Notes under the pieces: model-generated
Databases searched by the model: none
Seen by the model: the letters and a program-made list of their open reading frames with translations, nothing else
Told to the model about the DNA's origin: nothing
Translations under genes and position numbers: made by a program
Shown here: positions 18,690 to 30,254 of the stretch, one piece after another
How the letters are laid out: each line of letters begins with the position of its first letter
How positions within the stretch are numbered: the stretch's first letter is position 1
Assembly (NCBI RefSeq): GCF_013364235.1
Contig: NZ_CP054919.1
Span: 4,621,249-4,685,248, forward strand
DNA length: 64,000 nt
Direction: 5' to 3'
Origin: Kitasatospora sp. NA04385
Lineage (GTDB): Bacteria > Actinomycetota > Actinomycetes > Streptomycetales > Streptomycetaceae

Positions 18690-20588
18690 GTGAACTCTCT
18701 CATTCCGCTGCTGATCGCGGCGCCGCTGGCCGGCGCTGCCCTGCTGCTGCTCGGCGGACGGGCCCTGGACCGGTTCGGGCACTGGATCGCGACGGCGCTG
18801 GCCGCGCTCTCCTTCGCCTTCGGCCTGACCCTGTTCGCGGACATGCTCGGCCGGGAAGGCGAGCAACGCGCCGTCACCGAGCGGCTGTTCAGCTGGATCC
18901 CGGTCAACGGCTTCCAGGCCGACGTCTCGTTCCGGCTCGACCAGCTCTCGATCACCTTCGTGCTGCTGATCACCGGCGTCGGCTCCCTGATCCACCTGTA
19001 CTCGGTGGGCTACATGGCGCACGACGAGCGCCGCCGCCGCTTCTTCGCCTACCTGAACCTGTTCCTGGCCGCCATGCTGGTGCTGGTGCTGGCCGACAAC
19101 TACCTGCTGCTGTACCTGGGCTGGGAGGGCGTCGGCCTGGCGTCCTACCTGCTGATCGGGTTCTGGCAGCACAAGCCGAGCGCCGCGACGGCCGCCAAGA
19201 AGGCGTTCATCGTCAACCGGGTCGGCGACATGGGCCTGTCCATCGCGATCATGCTGATGTTCGTCGAGTTCGGCTCCTTCGCCTTCCAGCCGGTGTTCGC
19301 CGGCGCGGGCGGCGCGAGCGAGGGCAAGCTCACCGCGATCGGCCTGATGCTGCTGCTGGCCGCCTGCGGCAAGTCCGCCCAGGTGCCGCTGCAGTCCTGG
19401 CTGGGCGACGCGATGGAGGGCCCGACCCCGGTCTCGGCCCTGATCCACGCGGCCACCATGGTCACCGCCGGCGTCTACCTGATCACCCGGTCCGGGGCGA
19501 TCTTCAACCTGGCGCCGGACGCGCAGACCGCCGTGGTGGTGGTCGGCGCGGTGACGCTGCTGTTCGGTGCGGTCGTCGGTTGCGCGAAGGACGACATCAA
19601 GAAGGCGCTGGCCGGCTCGACCATGTCGCAGATCGGCTACATGATCCTGGCCGCGGGCCTGGGCCCGATCGGCTACGTGTTCGCCATCATGCACCTGGTC
19701 ACCCACGGCTTCTTCAAGGCCGGGCTGTTCCTCGGCGCCGGGTCGGTCATGCACGGCATGGACGACGAGGTGAACATGCGCCACTACGGCGGCCTGCGCA
19801 CGTACATGCCGGCCACCTTCTGGACGTTCATCGCCGGGTACCTGGCCCTGATCGGCTTCCCGCTGCTGTCCGGCTTCTGGTCCAAGGACAAGATCATCGA
19901 CGCGGCGTTCGCCAAGGGCGGCACCGAGGGGTGGATCCTCGGCCTGTGCACCCTGCTCGGGGCCGCGATCACCGCCTTCTACATGACCCGGGTGGTGCTG
20001 CTCACCTTCTTCGGCGAGCAGCGCTGGCAGCCCTCCGCCGAGACCGGCGAACTGCCGCACCCGCACGAGTCCCCGAAGACCATGACGATCCCGATGGTCG
20101 TGCTCTCCTTCGGCTCGGTCTTCGCCGGCGGCCTGTTCACCCTGAACAGCTCCTTCCTGCACTGGCTGGAGCCGGTCACCGGCCACGCCGAGGGCGACTC
20201 GCCGCTGGCGCCGCTCGCGGTCAGCGTCATCGCCACCGTCTGCATGCTGCTCGGCGCCGGCCTGGCCTGGCAGATGTACGGCCGCAGCCCCGTCCCGGTG
20301 AAGGCGCCGGTCGGCTCGCTCCTCACCCGGGCGGCCCGCCGGGACCTGCTCCAGGACGACTTCAACCACGCCGTCCTGGTCCGCCCCGGCTCGGCGCTGG
20401 CCGCCACCCTGGTCTGGTTCGACAGCCGGGGCCTGGACGGCTTCGTCAACGGCCTGGCCGCGGCGATCGGCGGGATCTCCGGCCGGCTGCGCCGGATCCA
20501 GACCGGCTACGTCCGCACGTACGCGCTCTCCATGTTCGGCGGCACGCTGGTGCTGGTCGCCTCCACTCTCCTGATGAGGTCGGTCTGA
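18690..20588 (+). CDS. nuoL: NADH-quinone oxidoreductase subunit L
   Basis: NuoL (632 residues) is the outermost antiporter-like proton-pumping subunit. It has about 16 helices, including the long lateral helix near the C-terminus. The signatures are YLGWEGVGLASYLLIGFW with the key glutamate, SWLGDAMEGPTPVSALIHAATMV, and the channel lysine/histidine segment around KDDIKKALAGSTMSQIGYM. GTG 18690 lies 15 bases after nuoK. It ends in a one-base overlap with nuoM. Confidence 0.97.
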   Translation: MNSLIPLLIAAPLAGAALLLLGGRALDRFGHWIATALAALSFAFGLTLFADMLGREGEQRAVTERLFSWIPVNGFQADVSFRLDQLSITFVLLITGVGSLIHLYSVGYMAHDERRRRFFAYLNLFLAAMLVLVLADNYLLLYLGWEGVGLASYLLIGFWQHKPSAATAAKKAFIVNRVGDMGLSIAIMLMFVEFGSFAFQPVFAGAGGASEGKLTAIGLMLLLAACGKSAQVPLQSWLGDAMEGPTPVSALIHAATMVTAGVYLITRSGAIFNLAPDAQTAVVVVGAVTLLFGAVVGCAKDDIKKALAGSTMSQIGYMILAAGLGPIGYVFAIMHLVTHGFFKAGLFLGAGSVMHGMDDEVNMRHYGGLRTYMPATFWTFIAGYLALIGFPLLSGFWSKDKIIDAAFAKGGTEGWILGLCTLLGAAITAFYMTRVVLLTFFGEQRWQPSAETGELPHPHESPKTMTIPMVVLSFGSVFAGGLFTLNSSFLHWLEPVTGHAEGDSPLAPLAVSVIATVCMLLGAGLAWQMYGRSPVPVKAPVGSLLTRAARRDLLQDDFNHAVLVRPGSALAATLVWFDSRGLDGFVNGLAAAIGGISGRLRRIQTGYVRTYALSMFGGTLVLVASTLLMRSV

Positions 20589-22201
20589 TGAGCTACCTCC
20601 TCTCCGCCACCTGTGCCGTCCCGGCCGCCGGAGCGGTGCTCACCGCCGCCCTCCCGGCCGGGACCAGCGAGGCGCGGCGGCGCACCACCAAGACCGTCGC
20701 GCTGGCGGTCTCCGTCCTCACCCTCGGCCTGGCCGCCGCGGTCGCCACCTCCTTCGAACCCGGCGGCGCCCGCTACCAGTTGACCGAGTCCTACTCCTGG
20801 ATCCGCTCGTTCGGGATCAGCTTCTCGCTGGGCGCGGACGGCATCGGCACCGCCCTGGTGCTGCTGACCGCCGTGCTGGTGCCGCTGGTGATGCTGGCCG
20901 GCTGGCACGACGCCGACCCGGCCGCCCCCGAGGGCTCGTTCGAGTCCAAGCGGCGCACCCAGGCGTTCTTCGCACTGGTCCTGGCCGTCGAGGCGATGGT
21001 GCTGGTGTCCTTCCTGGCCACCGACGTCTTCGTGTTCTACGTGTTCTTCGAAGCCATGCTGATCCCGATGTACTTCCTGATCGGCGGCTTCGGCGACCGG
21101 GCCGGCGGCCCCGACGCGGACCGCCAGCGCTCCTACGCGGCCGTCAAGTTCCTGCTGTACAACCTGCTCGGCGGCCTGGTCATGCTGGCCGCCGTGATCG
21201 GCCTGTACGTGGCGGCCGGCGACCAGGGCCAGGCGACGTTCAGCCTGACCGCGCTCACCGACGCGATCTCCTCCGGCAAGCTGGTGATCGACCCGAACGC
21301 GCAGCGGGCGCTGTTCCTCGGCTTCTTCTTCGCCTTCGCGGTGAAGGCCCCGATGTGGCCGCTGCACACCTGGCTGCCGAACGCGATGGGCGAGTCCACC
21401 GCCGGGACGGCCGTGCTGATCACCGCGGTGGTCGACAAGGTCGGCACCTTCGCGATGCTGCGCTTCTGCCTGGGCCTGTTCCCGGACGCGTCCAAGACCT
21501 TCGCCCCGGTGATCATGGTGCTGGCGCTGATCGGCATCGTCTACGGCGCGCTGGTCGCGATCGGCCAGAAGGACATCAAGCGCCTGGTCGCCTACGCGTC
21601 CATCTCGCACTTCGGGTTCATCATCCTGGGCGTCTTCGCGATGACCAGCCAGGGCCAGTCCGGCGCGACGCTCTACATGGTCAACCACGGCATCTCCACC
21701 GCCGCGTGGATGCTGGTGGCGGGCTTCCTGATCTCCCGCCGCGGCTCCCGCCTGATCGCCGACTACGGCGGCGTGCAGAAGGTCGCCCCGGTGCTGGCCG
21801 GCACCTTCCTGCTGGGCGGCCTGGCCACCCTGTCGCTGCCCGGCATGGGCCCGTTCGTCAGCGAGTTCCTGGTCCTGGTCGGCACCTTCAGCCGCTACCC
21901 GGCGATCGGCGTGGTGGCGACCTTCGGCATCGTGCTGGCCGCGCTGTACGCCCTGCTGCTGTACCAGCGCACCATGACCGGCCCGGTGAAGGCCCCGGTC
22001 GAGGGCATGCCCGACCTGAAGGCCCGCGAACTGGCCGTCGTCGCCCCGCTGGTGGCGCTGACCCTGCTGCTGGGCGTCTACCCGCAGCCGCTCACCGACA
22101 TGGTGAACCCGGCCGTCGACGACACCCTCAGCCAGATCCACCGCACCGACCCCGCACCGGCCCACCCGGTCGCCGCCACCAACGGAGGTGAGCAGAAGTG
22201 A
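20588..22201 (+). CDS. nuoM: NADH-quinone oxidoreductase subunit M
   Basis: NuoM (537 residues) is an antiporter-like membrane subunit with about 14 helices. Conserved pieces include VFYVFFEAMLIPMYFLIG (essential Glu), PMWPLHTWLPNAMGEST (lysine nearby in AVKAPMWPL) and GQKDIKRLVAYASISH. The start ATG 20588 shares one base with the nuoL stop. The C-terminal tail is short and hydrophilic. It occupies the middle of the membrane arm, between NuoL and NuoN. Confidence 0.97.
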   Translation: MSYLLSATCAVPAAGAVLTAALPAGTSEARRRTTKTVALAVSVLTLGLAAAVATSFEPGGARYQLTESYSWIRSFGISFSLGADGIGTALVLLTAVLVPLVMLAGWHDADPAAPEGSFESKRRTQAFFALVLAVEAMVLVSFLATDVFVFYVFFEAMLIPMYFLIGGFGDRAGGPDADRQRSYAAVKFLLYNLLGGLVMLAAVIGLYVAAGDQGQATFSLTALTDAISSGKLVIDPNAQRALFLGFFFAFAVKAPMWPLHTWLPNAMGESTAGTAVLITAVVDKVGTFAMLRFCLGLFPDASKTFAPVIMVLALIGIVYGALVAIGQKDIKRLVAYASISHFGFIILGVFAMTSQGQSGATLYMVNHGISTAAWMLVAGFLISRRGSRLIADYGGVQKVAPVLAGTFLLGGLATLSLPGMGPFVSEFLVLVGTFSRYPAIGVVATFGIVLAALYALLLYQRTMTGPVKAPVEGMPDLKARELAVVAPLVALTLLLGVYPQPLTDMVNPAVDDTLSQIHRTDPAPAHPVAATNGGEQK

Positions 22202-23835
22202 TGCCCGTCCACGCGCTGGCCGCCGCCAACGGCAGCGGTCCGAGCATCCCCGCCCCGCACATCGAGTACGGGCAGCTCTCGCCGATGCTGGTGGTGTTCG
22301 GCGCCGCCCTGGTCGGCGTGCTGGTGGAGGCGTTCCTGCCCCGCCGGGCCCGCGCCTCCGCCCAGCTGGGGGTGTCGCTGCTGGGCCTGGGCGGCGCCTT
22401 CGCGGCCGTGGTGGTGCTGGCCGCGCAGGGCCACGCCACCACCAAGTCCGGCCTGCTGGCGATGGGCGCGGTCGCCATCGACGGCCCGGCGCTGTTCCTG
22501 CAGGGCGTGATCCTGCTGACCGCGGTGCTGGCGGTGCTCACCTACGCGGAGGGCCGGCTGGAGCCGCGGATCAACGGCCACCGGGTGGACGCGTTCGCCG
22601 CCCAGGCCTCGTCCGTCCCCGGCGGCGAGCAGGAGCGCGACGCGACCCGCGAGGGCATGCGCACCACCGAGATCTACCCGCTGACCCTGTTCGCGGTCGG
22701 CGGCATGCTGCTCTTCCCGGCCTCGAACGACCTGCTGACCATGTTCGTGGCGCTGGAGGTGCTCTCCCTCCCGCTGTACCTGATGTGCGCGCTCGCCCGG
22801 CGCCGCCGCCTGATCTCGCAGGAGGCGGCGGTCAAGTACTTCCTGCTGGGCGCGTTCGCCTCGGCGTTCTTCCTGTTCGGCACCGCCCTGGTGTACGGCT
22901 ACGCGGGCTCGCTGCAGTTCGGCGAGATCGCCGACGTGGTCTCCGGGGTCTCCCAGGTCACCCCGGCGCTGGCCGTCACCACCCAGAACGACGCGCTGCT
23001 GCTGATCGGCCTGGCCATGCTGGCCGTCGGCCTGCTGTTCAAGGTCGGCGCGGTGCCGTTCCACTCCTGGACGCCGGACGTCTACCAGGGCGCCCCGACG
23101 CCGGTCACCGGCTTCATGGCGGCCGCCACCAAGACCGCCGCGTTCGGCGCCCTGCTGCGGCTGTTCTACGTGGCCTTCCCGGGCCTGCGCTGGGACTGGC
23201 GGCCCGTCATGTGGGGCGTGGCGATCCTCACCATGGCGGTCGGCGCGGTGCTGGCCATCACCCAGCAGGACGTGAAGCGGCTGCTGGCCTACTCCTCGGT
23301 CGCGCACGCCGGCTTCATCCTGACCGGCCTGATCGCCACCGACCGGCGCGGCGTGGCGGCGGTGCTGTTCTACCTGCTGGCGTACTCCTTCGTGACGCTC
23401 GGCGCGTTCGCCGTGGTCACCCTGGTGCGGGACTCCAAGGGCGAGGCCACCCACCTGTCCAACTGGGCCGGTCTGGGCCGCCGCTCGCCGCTGCTGGCGG
23501 CGGTGTTCGCGCTGTTCCTGCTGGCCTTCGCGGGCATCCCGCTGACCTCCGGGTTCACCGGCAAGTTCGCGGTCTTCCAGGCCGCGGCCGAGGGCGGGGC
23601 CACCCCGCTGGTCGTCGTCGGTGTGCTCTCCTCGGCGGTCGCCGCGTTCTTCTACGTCCGGGTCATCGTGCTGATGTTCTTCTCCGACCCGCAGCCGTCC
23701 GGCCCCGCGGTGGCCGTGCCCAGCCCGCTCACCGCCACCGCCATCGGCGTCGGCGTGCTGGTCACCCTCGGTCTGGGCCTGCTCCCGCAGTACTTCCTCG
23801 ACCTGGCCTCCAAGGCCTCGCTGTTCGTCCGCTGA
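22198..23835 (+). CDS. nuoN: NADH-quinone oxidoreductase subunit N
   Basis: NuoN (545 residues) is the third antiporter-like subunit and the last gene of the operon. Family motifs are MFVALEVLSLPLYLMCALARR (Glu), FKVGAVPFHSWTPDVYQGAPT (Lys) and ITQQDVKRLLAYSSVAHAGF. GTG 22198 lies seven bases after GGAGGT; the adjacent ATG 22201 is the alternative start, so the first residue is uncertain. A loop of about 40 hydrophilic residues near 130-160 (SVPGGEQERDATREG) is longer than in proteobacterial NuoN. A strong hairpin follows the stop. Confidence 0.96.
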   Translation: MMPVHALAAANGSGPSIPAPHIEYGQLSPMLVVFGAALVGVLVEAFLPRRARASAQLGVSLLGLGGAFAAVVVLAAQGHATTKSGLLAMGAVAIDGPALFLQGVILLTAVLAVLTYAEGRLEPRINGHRVDAFAAQASSVPGGEQERDATREGMRTTEIYPLTLFAVGGMLLFPASNDLLTMFVALEVLSLPLYLMCALARRRRLISQEAAVKYFLLGAFASAFFLFGTALVYGYAGSLQFGEIADVVSGVSQVTPALAVTTQNDALLLIGLAMLAVGLLFKVGAVPFHSWTPDVYQGAPTPVTGFMAAATKTAAFGALLRLFYVAFPGLRWDWRPVMWGVAILTMAVGAVLAITQQDVKRLLAYSSVAHAGFILTGLIATDRRGVAAVLFYLLAYSFVTLGAFAVVTLVRDSKGEATHLSNWAGLGRRSPLLAAVFALFLLAFAGIPLTSGFTGKFAVFQAAAEGGATPLVVVGVLSSAVAAFFYVRVIVLMFFSDPQPSGPAVAVPSPLTATAIGVGVLVTLGLGLLPQYFLDLASKASLFVR

Positions 23836-23846
23836 ACGGCTCCGCC

Positions 23847-23886
23847 CGGCTCCGGCCCCCGCCCGCACGGGCGGGGGCCGGAGCCG
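23847..23886 (+). terminator. Strong hairpin terminator of the nuo operon
   Basis: A perfect 19-bp inverted repeat (arms 23847-23865 and 23868-23886, beginning CGGCTCCGGCC) starts 11 bases after the nuoN stop. There is no U-tract, as is common for terminators in very G+C-rich genomes. Confidence 0.8.
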
Positions 23887-24052
23887 TGGAGCGGCGCGGA
23901 CGGGATCGTCCACGGCCCACCTCCCGCCACCAGGGAAGTCGGGCCCATGCCCGTGCAGTGATCCACTCCGGACCGGATACGCTGCCTTGTATGTGCATCG
24001 GCGAGGCTGAGGGACCGGCCCGCTGGATCGACCAGGGACAGGAGTGGTCAGC

Positions 24053-25066
24053 GTGACCGTCGTGGGGCCCTTCGGGCTGAGCGTGCAGGACCGCGATCTG
24101 ACCCGTGACGTCCAGGCGGGGATGCAGGCCGTGGAGTCCGCCCTGGTCGAGGCCGTCAAGAGCGACGTGCCGTTCATCACGGTGACCGCCAGCCACCTGA
24201 TCGAGGCCGGGGGCAAGCGGTTCAGGCCGCTGCTGGTGATGCTCGCCGCGCAGTTCGGCGACCCCGCGGCGCCCGGCGTGGTGCCCTCCGCCGTGGTGGT
24301 CGAGCTGACCCACCTCGCCACGCTCTACCACGACGACGTGATGGACGAGGCCCCGGTGCGGCGCGGCGCGCCCAGCGCCAACAACCGCTGGGACAACTCG
24401 GTGGCCATCCTCACCGGCGACTTCCTGTTCTCGCGCGCCTCGCAGGTGCTCTCCGACCTCGGCCCGGAGGCCGTCCGGATCCAGTCCGACGCCTTCGAGC
24501 GGCTGGTCACCGGCCAGATCCTGGAGACCGCCGGGCCGCGCCCCGAGGACGACCCGCTGCGCCACTACCTGGACGTGATCGCCGGCAAGACCGGCTCGCT
24601 GATCGCCGTCTCCTGCCGCTTCGGCTCGCTGATGGCCGGCGCCGAGCCGTGGATCGTCGACCTGCTCACCCAGTACGGCGAGCGGATCGGCACCGCCTTC
24701 CAGCTCGCCGACGACGTCCTGGACGTCGCCAGCGACGGCCACGAGTCCGGCAAGACCCCCGGCACCGACCTGCGCGAGGGCGTCCCGACCCTGCCGGTGC
24801 TGATGCTGCACCAGACGCCCGTCGACCCGGCCGACCCCGAGGACGTCCGGCTGCGCGAGCTGCTCGCCACCGACCTGGCCGCCGACGAGGCCGCGCACGC
24901 CGAGGCGCTGCGGCTGCTGCGCCGCCACCCGGCGCTGGAGCGGGCCCGCCGCGAGACGCTGCGCTACGCCGAGGAGGCCCGGGCGCTGCTGGAGACGCTG
25001 CCGGACTGCCCGGCGAAGGCCGCCCTCCAGGAGCTGTGCGACACCGTGGCGATCCGCACGATGTAG
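24053..25066 (+). CDS. Long-chain polyprenyl diphosphate synthase
   Basis: This trans-prenyltransferase (337 residues) adds isopentenyl diphosphate units to an allylic primer. Both aspartate-rich motifs are present: YHDDVMDEAPVRRG (first DDxxD) and QLADDVLDVASD (second). The GGKRFRP motif sits near residue 50. It lies directly behind the nuo operon in a menaquinone neighbourhood, so it most likely makes the C40-C45 side chain of menaquinone. GTG 24053 is chosen because of AGGAG upstream; GTG 24044 is an alternative. Exact chain length cannot be fixed from what is visible. Confidence 0.92.
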   Translation: MTVVGPFGLSVQDRDLTRDVQAGMQAVESALVEAVKSDVPFITVTASHLIEAGGKRFRPLLVMLAAQFGDPAAPGVVPSAVVVELTHLATLYHDDVMDEAPVRRGAPSANNRWDNSVAILTGDFLFSRASQVLSDLGPEAVRIQSDAFERLVTGQILETAGPRPEDDPLRHYLDVIAGKTGSLIAVSCRFGSLMAGAEPWIVDLLTQYGERIGTAFQLADDVLDVASDGHESGKTPGTDLREGVPTLPVLMLHQTPVDPADPEDVRLRELLATDLAADEAAHAEALRLLRRHPALERARRETLRYAEEARALLETLPDCPAKAALQELCDTVAIRTM

Positions 25067-25111
25067 CCGTCCCGGCCGACCGCCCGCCCGCCGCGCGCTA
25101 GGGTCTGTCCC

Positions 25112-25774
25112 ATGTTGCGCGTGGTGATCGCCGAGGACTCCGTGCTGCTCCGCGAGGGGCTGACCCGGCTGCTGACGGACCGTGGGATGGAGGTCGTGGC
25201 GGGCGTCGGGGACGGCGACGCCCTGGTGCGGACGATCGACGGCCTGCACGCCGAGGGCGCCCTGCCCGACGTGGTGGTGGCGGACGTGCGGATGCCGCCG
25301 ACGCACACCGACGAGGGGGTGCGGGCCTGCGTGGAGCTGCGCGGCCGCCACCCCGGGCTGGGCGTGCTGGTGCTCTCCCAGCACGTGGAGGAGCAGTACG
25401 CGAGCGAGCTGCTGGCCGGCTCCACCCGCGGGGTGGGCTACCTGCTGAAGGACCGGGTCGCCGAGGTCCGCGAGTTCGTCGACGCGGTGGACCGGGTCGC
25501 CCGGGGCGGCACCGCGCTCGACCCGGAGGTGGTGCAGCAGCTGCTCAGCCGCAGCCGCCAGGTCGACACGCTGGCGGGCCTGACGCCCCGCGAGCGCGAG
25601 GTGCTGGGCCTGATGGCGGAGGGCCGCACCAACGCGGCGATCGCCAAGCAGCTGGTGGTCTCGGACGGCGCGGTGGAGAAGCACGTGTCGAACATCTTCC
25701 AGAAGCTGGGCCTGGGCCAGAGCCCGGAGGACCACCGGCGGGTGCTGGCCGTCCTGGCCTACCTGGAGTCCTGA
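25112..25774 (+). CDS. NarL/LuxR-family response regulator without a neighbouring kinase
   Basis: The 220-residue protein has a receiver domain (residues 1-120) with acidic pocket AEDS near residues 8-11, the phosphoacceptor Asp in VVVADVRMPP and the Lys in YLLKDRV. A LuxR-type helix-turn-helix follows (LTPREREVLGLMAEGRTNAAIAKQLVVSDGAVEKHVSNIFQKL). No histidine kinase gene lies nearby, so its partner is unknown. TAGGGT lies five bases before the ATG, so the transcript may be leaderless. The LSQHVEEQYA stretch places it with the streptomycete regulators whose kinases are sensor proteins of the DesK type. Confidence 0.9.
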   Translation: MLRVVIAEDSVLLREGLTRLLTDRGMEVVAGVGDGDALVRTIDGLHAEGALPDVVVADVRMPPTHTDEGVRACVELRGRHPGLGVLVLSQHVEEQYASELLAGSTRGVGYLLKDRVAEVREFVDAVDRVARGGTALDPEVVQQLLSRSRQVDTLAGLTPREREVLGLMAEGRTNAAIAKQLVVSDGAVEKHVSNIFQKLGLGQSPEDHRRVLAVLAYLES

Positions 25775-25835
25775 GCCGCGCGGACCCGGCCGCGACGGTC
25801 TGCGCGAGTTCCCCTCCAGCCGTGCTCCGCCCGCT

Positions 25836-25841
25836 TAGGAT
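25836..25841 (+). promoter_or_regulatory. Likely -10 element of the korAB promoter
   Basis: TAGGAT matches the streptomycete housekeeping -10 consensus and stands 75 bases before korA in the 142-bp gap. A clear -35 is not visible. Confidence 0.4.
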
Positions 25842-25916
25842 TCCCTTGGTGCGCCAGGCGGACGGGGCACACGGCTCACGCCCGCTGCTGGCTCCCCGAC
25901 GAGGAGGTCCGCGGCA

Positions 25917-27865
<1,949 letters not shown>

Positions 27866-27869
<4 letters not shown>

Positions 27870-28903
27870 CCGACTTCCCCGCCCTGCGCCTGGTCCCCAA
27901 GGCGGACGGCCCGCAGTCCGCGAAGGACTTCAAGACGGACCAGGAGGTGCGCTGGTGCCCGGGCTGCGGCGACTACGCGATCCTCGCGGCCGTCCAGTCC
28001 TTCATGCCGGAGCTGGGCATCCGGCGCGAGAACACCGTCTTCGTGTCCGGGATCGGCTGCTCCTCGCGCTTCCCGTACTACATGAACACCTACGGCATGC
28101 ACTCGATCCACGGCCGCGCCCCGGCGATCGCCACCGGCCTGGCCGCCTCCCGCCCCGACCTGTCGGTGTGGGTGGTCACCGGTGACGGCGACGCGCTCTC
28201 GATCGGCGGCAACCACCTGATCCACGCGCTGCGGCGCAACGTCAACCTGAAGATCCTGCTGTTCAACAACCGGATCTACGGGCTGACCAAGGGCCAGTAC
28301 TCGCCCACCAGCGAGGTCGGCAAGATCACCAAGTCGACGCCGATGGGCTCGCTGGACGCCCCGTTCAACCCGCTCTCGCTGGCGATCGGCGCCGAGGCCT
28401 CGTTCGTGGCCCGCACCATCGACTCCGACCGGCAGCACCTGCAGTCGGTGCTGCGGGCCGCCGCGCAGCACGAGGGCACCGCGCTCGTGGAGATCTACCA
28501 GAACTGCAACATCTTCAACGACGGCGCCTTCGAGGTCCTCAAGGAGCCGGGCACCCGCGACGAGGCGCTGGTCCGGCTGGAGCACGGGCAGCCGGTGCTG
28601 GTCGGCGCGGACCGGCACGTGGTCCGCGACGCGGACGGCGAACTGCGGATCGCCCCGCGCTCCGAGGGCACCGCGATCGTCCACGACGCGCACGCCGCGA
28701 GCCCGGCCACCGCCTTCGCGCTCACCCGGCTCGCCGACGCGGACACCCTGCACCACACCCCGATCGGGGTGCTGCGCGACGTGTCCCGCCCGGTCTACGA
28801 CACCCTGATGGCCGAGCAGCTCACCCGCGCCGAGGAGCAGCGCGGCCGCGGCGACCTGGGCGCGCTGCTGGCCGGCTCCAGCACCTGGACGGTGGACGCG
28901 TAG
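27866..28903 (+). CDS. korB: 2-oxoacid:ferredoxin oxidoreductase, beta subunit (KorB)
   Basis: KorB (345 residues) binds thiamine diphosphate and a [4Fe-4S] cluster. Cluster cysteines are visible in RWCPGCGDY (Cys31, Cys34) and ISGIGCSSRF-type context (SGIGCSS). The thiamine diphosphate motif is GDGDALSIGGNHLIHALRRN followed by LLFNNRIYGLTKGQYSPTS. ATG 27866 overlaps the korA stop, so the two subunits are made together. The pair ends at a strong terminator, which makes korAB a two-gene operon. Confidence 0.93.
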
Positions 28904-28915
28904 CGGTTCCCGGTC

Positions 28916-28958
28916 GCGGGGCCCGGGGGAGTGCCGTCCCCCGGGCCCCGCCGCTTTT
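28916..28958 (+). terminator. Rho-independent terminator of korAB
   Basis: Arms 28916-28929 and 28938-28951 (GCGGGGCCCGGGGG and its complement) form a perfect 14-bp stem with an 8-base loop. TTTT follows at 28955-28958. It begins 13 bases after the korB stop. Confidence 0.85.
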
Positions 28959-29096
28959 CCCGGGTTCCCTCGCGTTGCCCCGTGTCTCTCCGTGTCTCTC
29001 CGTGTCAGGAGTCAACTACGGAATCGGGGATGACATCCCCGGGCGCGGGCCGCTACCTTTCGGGTGACATGACAGCGTGCGGGTGAAGGGCAGGCC

Positions 29097-30023
29097 ATGG
29101 CGGAGGGTTCGCGGGAGGCCAGGGTCGGGTTGTGGAACGGCTTCGCGGCGTACGGGATGTGGGGCCTGTTCCCGCTGTTCTGGCCGCTGCTGGAGCCCGC
29201 CGGGGCGGTCGACATCCTGGCCAACCGGATGGTGTGGTCGCTGGTCGCGGTCGCCGCGATGCTGTTGGTGCGCCGCCGCTGGGGGTGGATCCGGCCGCTG
29301 CTGCGCCAGCCGCGCCGGCTGGCCCTGCTGGCGCTGGCCGCGGCCACCGTCTCGGTCAACTGGGGCGTCTACATCTGGGGCGTCAACTCCGGGCACGTGG
29401 TGGAGACCAGCCTCGGCTACTTCATCAACCCGCTGGTGACCATCGCCTTCGGCGTGCTGGTGCTGCGCGAGCGGCTGCGCCCGGCGCAGTGGGCGGCGGT
29501 CGGCGTGGGCGCCGCGGCCGTGCTGGTGCTGACGGTGGCGTACGGCCGCCCGCCGTGGATCGCGCTGGTCCTGGCGTTCTCGTTCGCCACCTACGGCCTG
29601 ATCAAGAAGAAGGTCGGCCTGGGCGGCGCGGAGAGCCTCGCGGTGGAGAGCGCGGTGATGTTCCCGTTCGCGCTGGCCTTCCTGGTGTACCTGGCGGTGC
29701 GCGGCGAGGGCAGCCTCGGGCACGACGGCTGGGGGCACAGCGCGCTGCTGGTGCTGAGCGGGGTGATCACGGCGGTGCCGCTGATGTGCTTCGGCGCGGC
29801 GGCGCTGCGGGTGCCGCTGACCACGCTGGGGCTGCTGCAGTACCTGGCGCCGGTGTCGCAGTTCCTGATCGGCGTCGCGGTGTTCCACGAGTCGATGGCG
29901 CCGGCCCGCTGGGCGGGCTTCGCCCTGGTGTGGGTGGCGCTGGTGGTGCTGAGCGCGGACGCGCTGCGCCGGATGCGGGCCGAGCGCCGACGGGCGCCGG
30001 TGCCGGTGCCGGTCGCGGGCTGA
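29097..30023 (+). CDS. rarD: RarD-type EamA permease
   Basis: This 308-residue membrane protein of the drug/metabolite transporter superfamily has about ten helices. It begins with GLWNGFAAYGMWGLFPLFWPLL, the signature of the RarD subfamily, and continues with NWGVYIWGVNSGHVVETSLGYFINPL, split here across helix 4. The function of RarD proteins is not firmly known; chloramphenicol sensitivity and metabolite export have been proposed. ATG 29097 is used, with GGGCAGG upstream. It is a single gene, followed by a repeat-rich gap. Confidence 0.85.
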   Translation: MAEGSREARVGLWNGFAAYGMWGLFPLFWPLLEPAGAVDILANRMVWSLVAVAAMLLVRRRWGWIRPLLRQPRRLALLALAAATVSVNWGVYIWGVNSGHVVETSLGYFINPLVTIAFGVLVLRERLRPAQWAAVGVGAAAVLVLTVAYGRPPWIALVLAFSFATYGLIKKKVGLGGAESLAVESAVMFPFALAFLVYLAVRGEGSLGHDGWGHSALLVLSGVITAVPLMCFGAAALRVPLTTLGLLQYLAPVSQFLIGVAVFHESMAPARWAGFALVWVALVVLSADALRRMRAERRRAPVPVPVAG

Positions 30024-30254
30024 GCGGTCGCGGGCCGGGCGGGCTCGGGCCGAGCGGTCGCCGGCTGAGCGGCCTCGGGCTGGTCGGGCGCCGGCCGGGC
30101 GGTTGCCGGGTTGAGCGGACGCCGGACGAGCGGCCTCGGGCTGGTCGGGCGCCGGCCGAGCGGTTGCCGGGTTGAGCGGTCGCCGGACGAGCGGTCGCGG
30201 GTTGAGCGGTCGCGGGCCGGGCGGTCGCGGGCCGGGCGGTCGCCGGGCCGCGGT
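30024..30254. repeat. Degenerate GAGCGGTCGCGGGCC-type repeats with a 61-bp tandem duplication
   Basis: The whole gap is built of short variants of GAGCGGTCGCGGG. Within it, 30067-30127 and 30128-30188 are adjacent copies of one 61-bp unit differing at two positions. No gene or terminator is evident. The converging permease and binding-protein genes end at either side. Confidence 0.8.

Noticed and set aside
18470..22201. A 1243-residue frame covering nuoL and nuoM
   Set aside because: Its first part is out of frame with the clear nuoL protein; only the part from 20588 is real (nuoM).
28980..29010. GTGTCTCTCC repeats as a regulatory element
   Set aside because: Only two to three short copies in a plain spacer, with no dyad and no link to a promoter.
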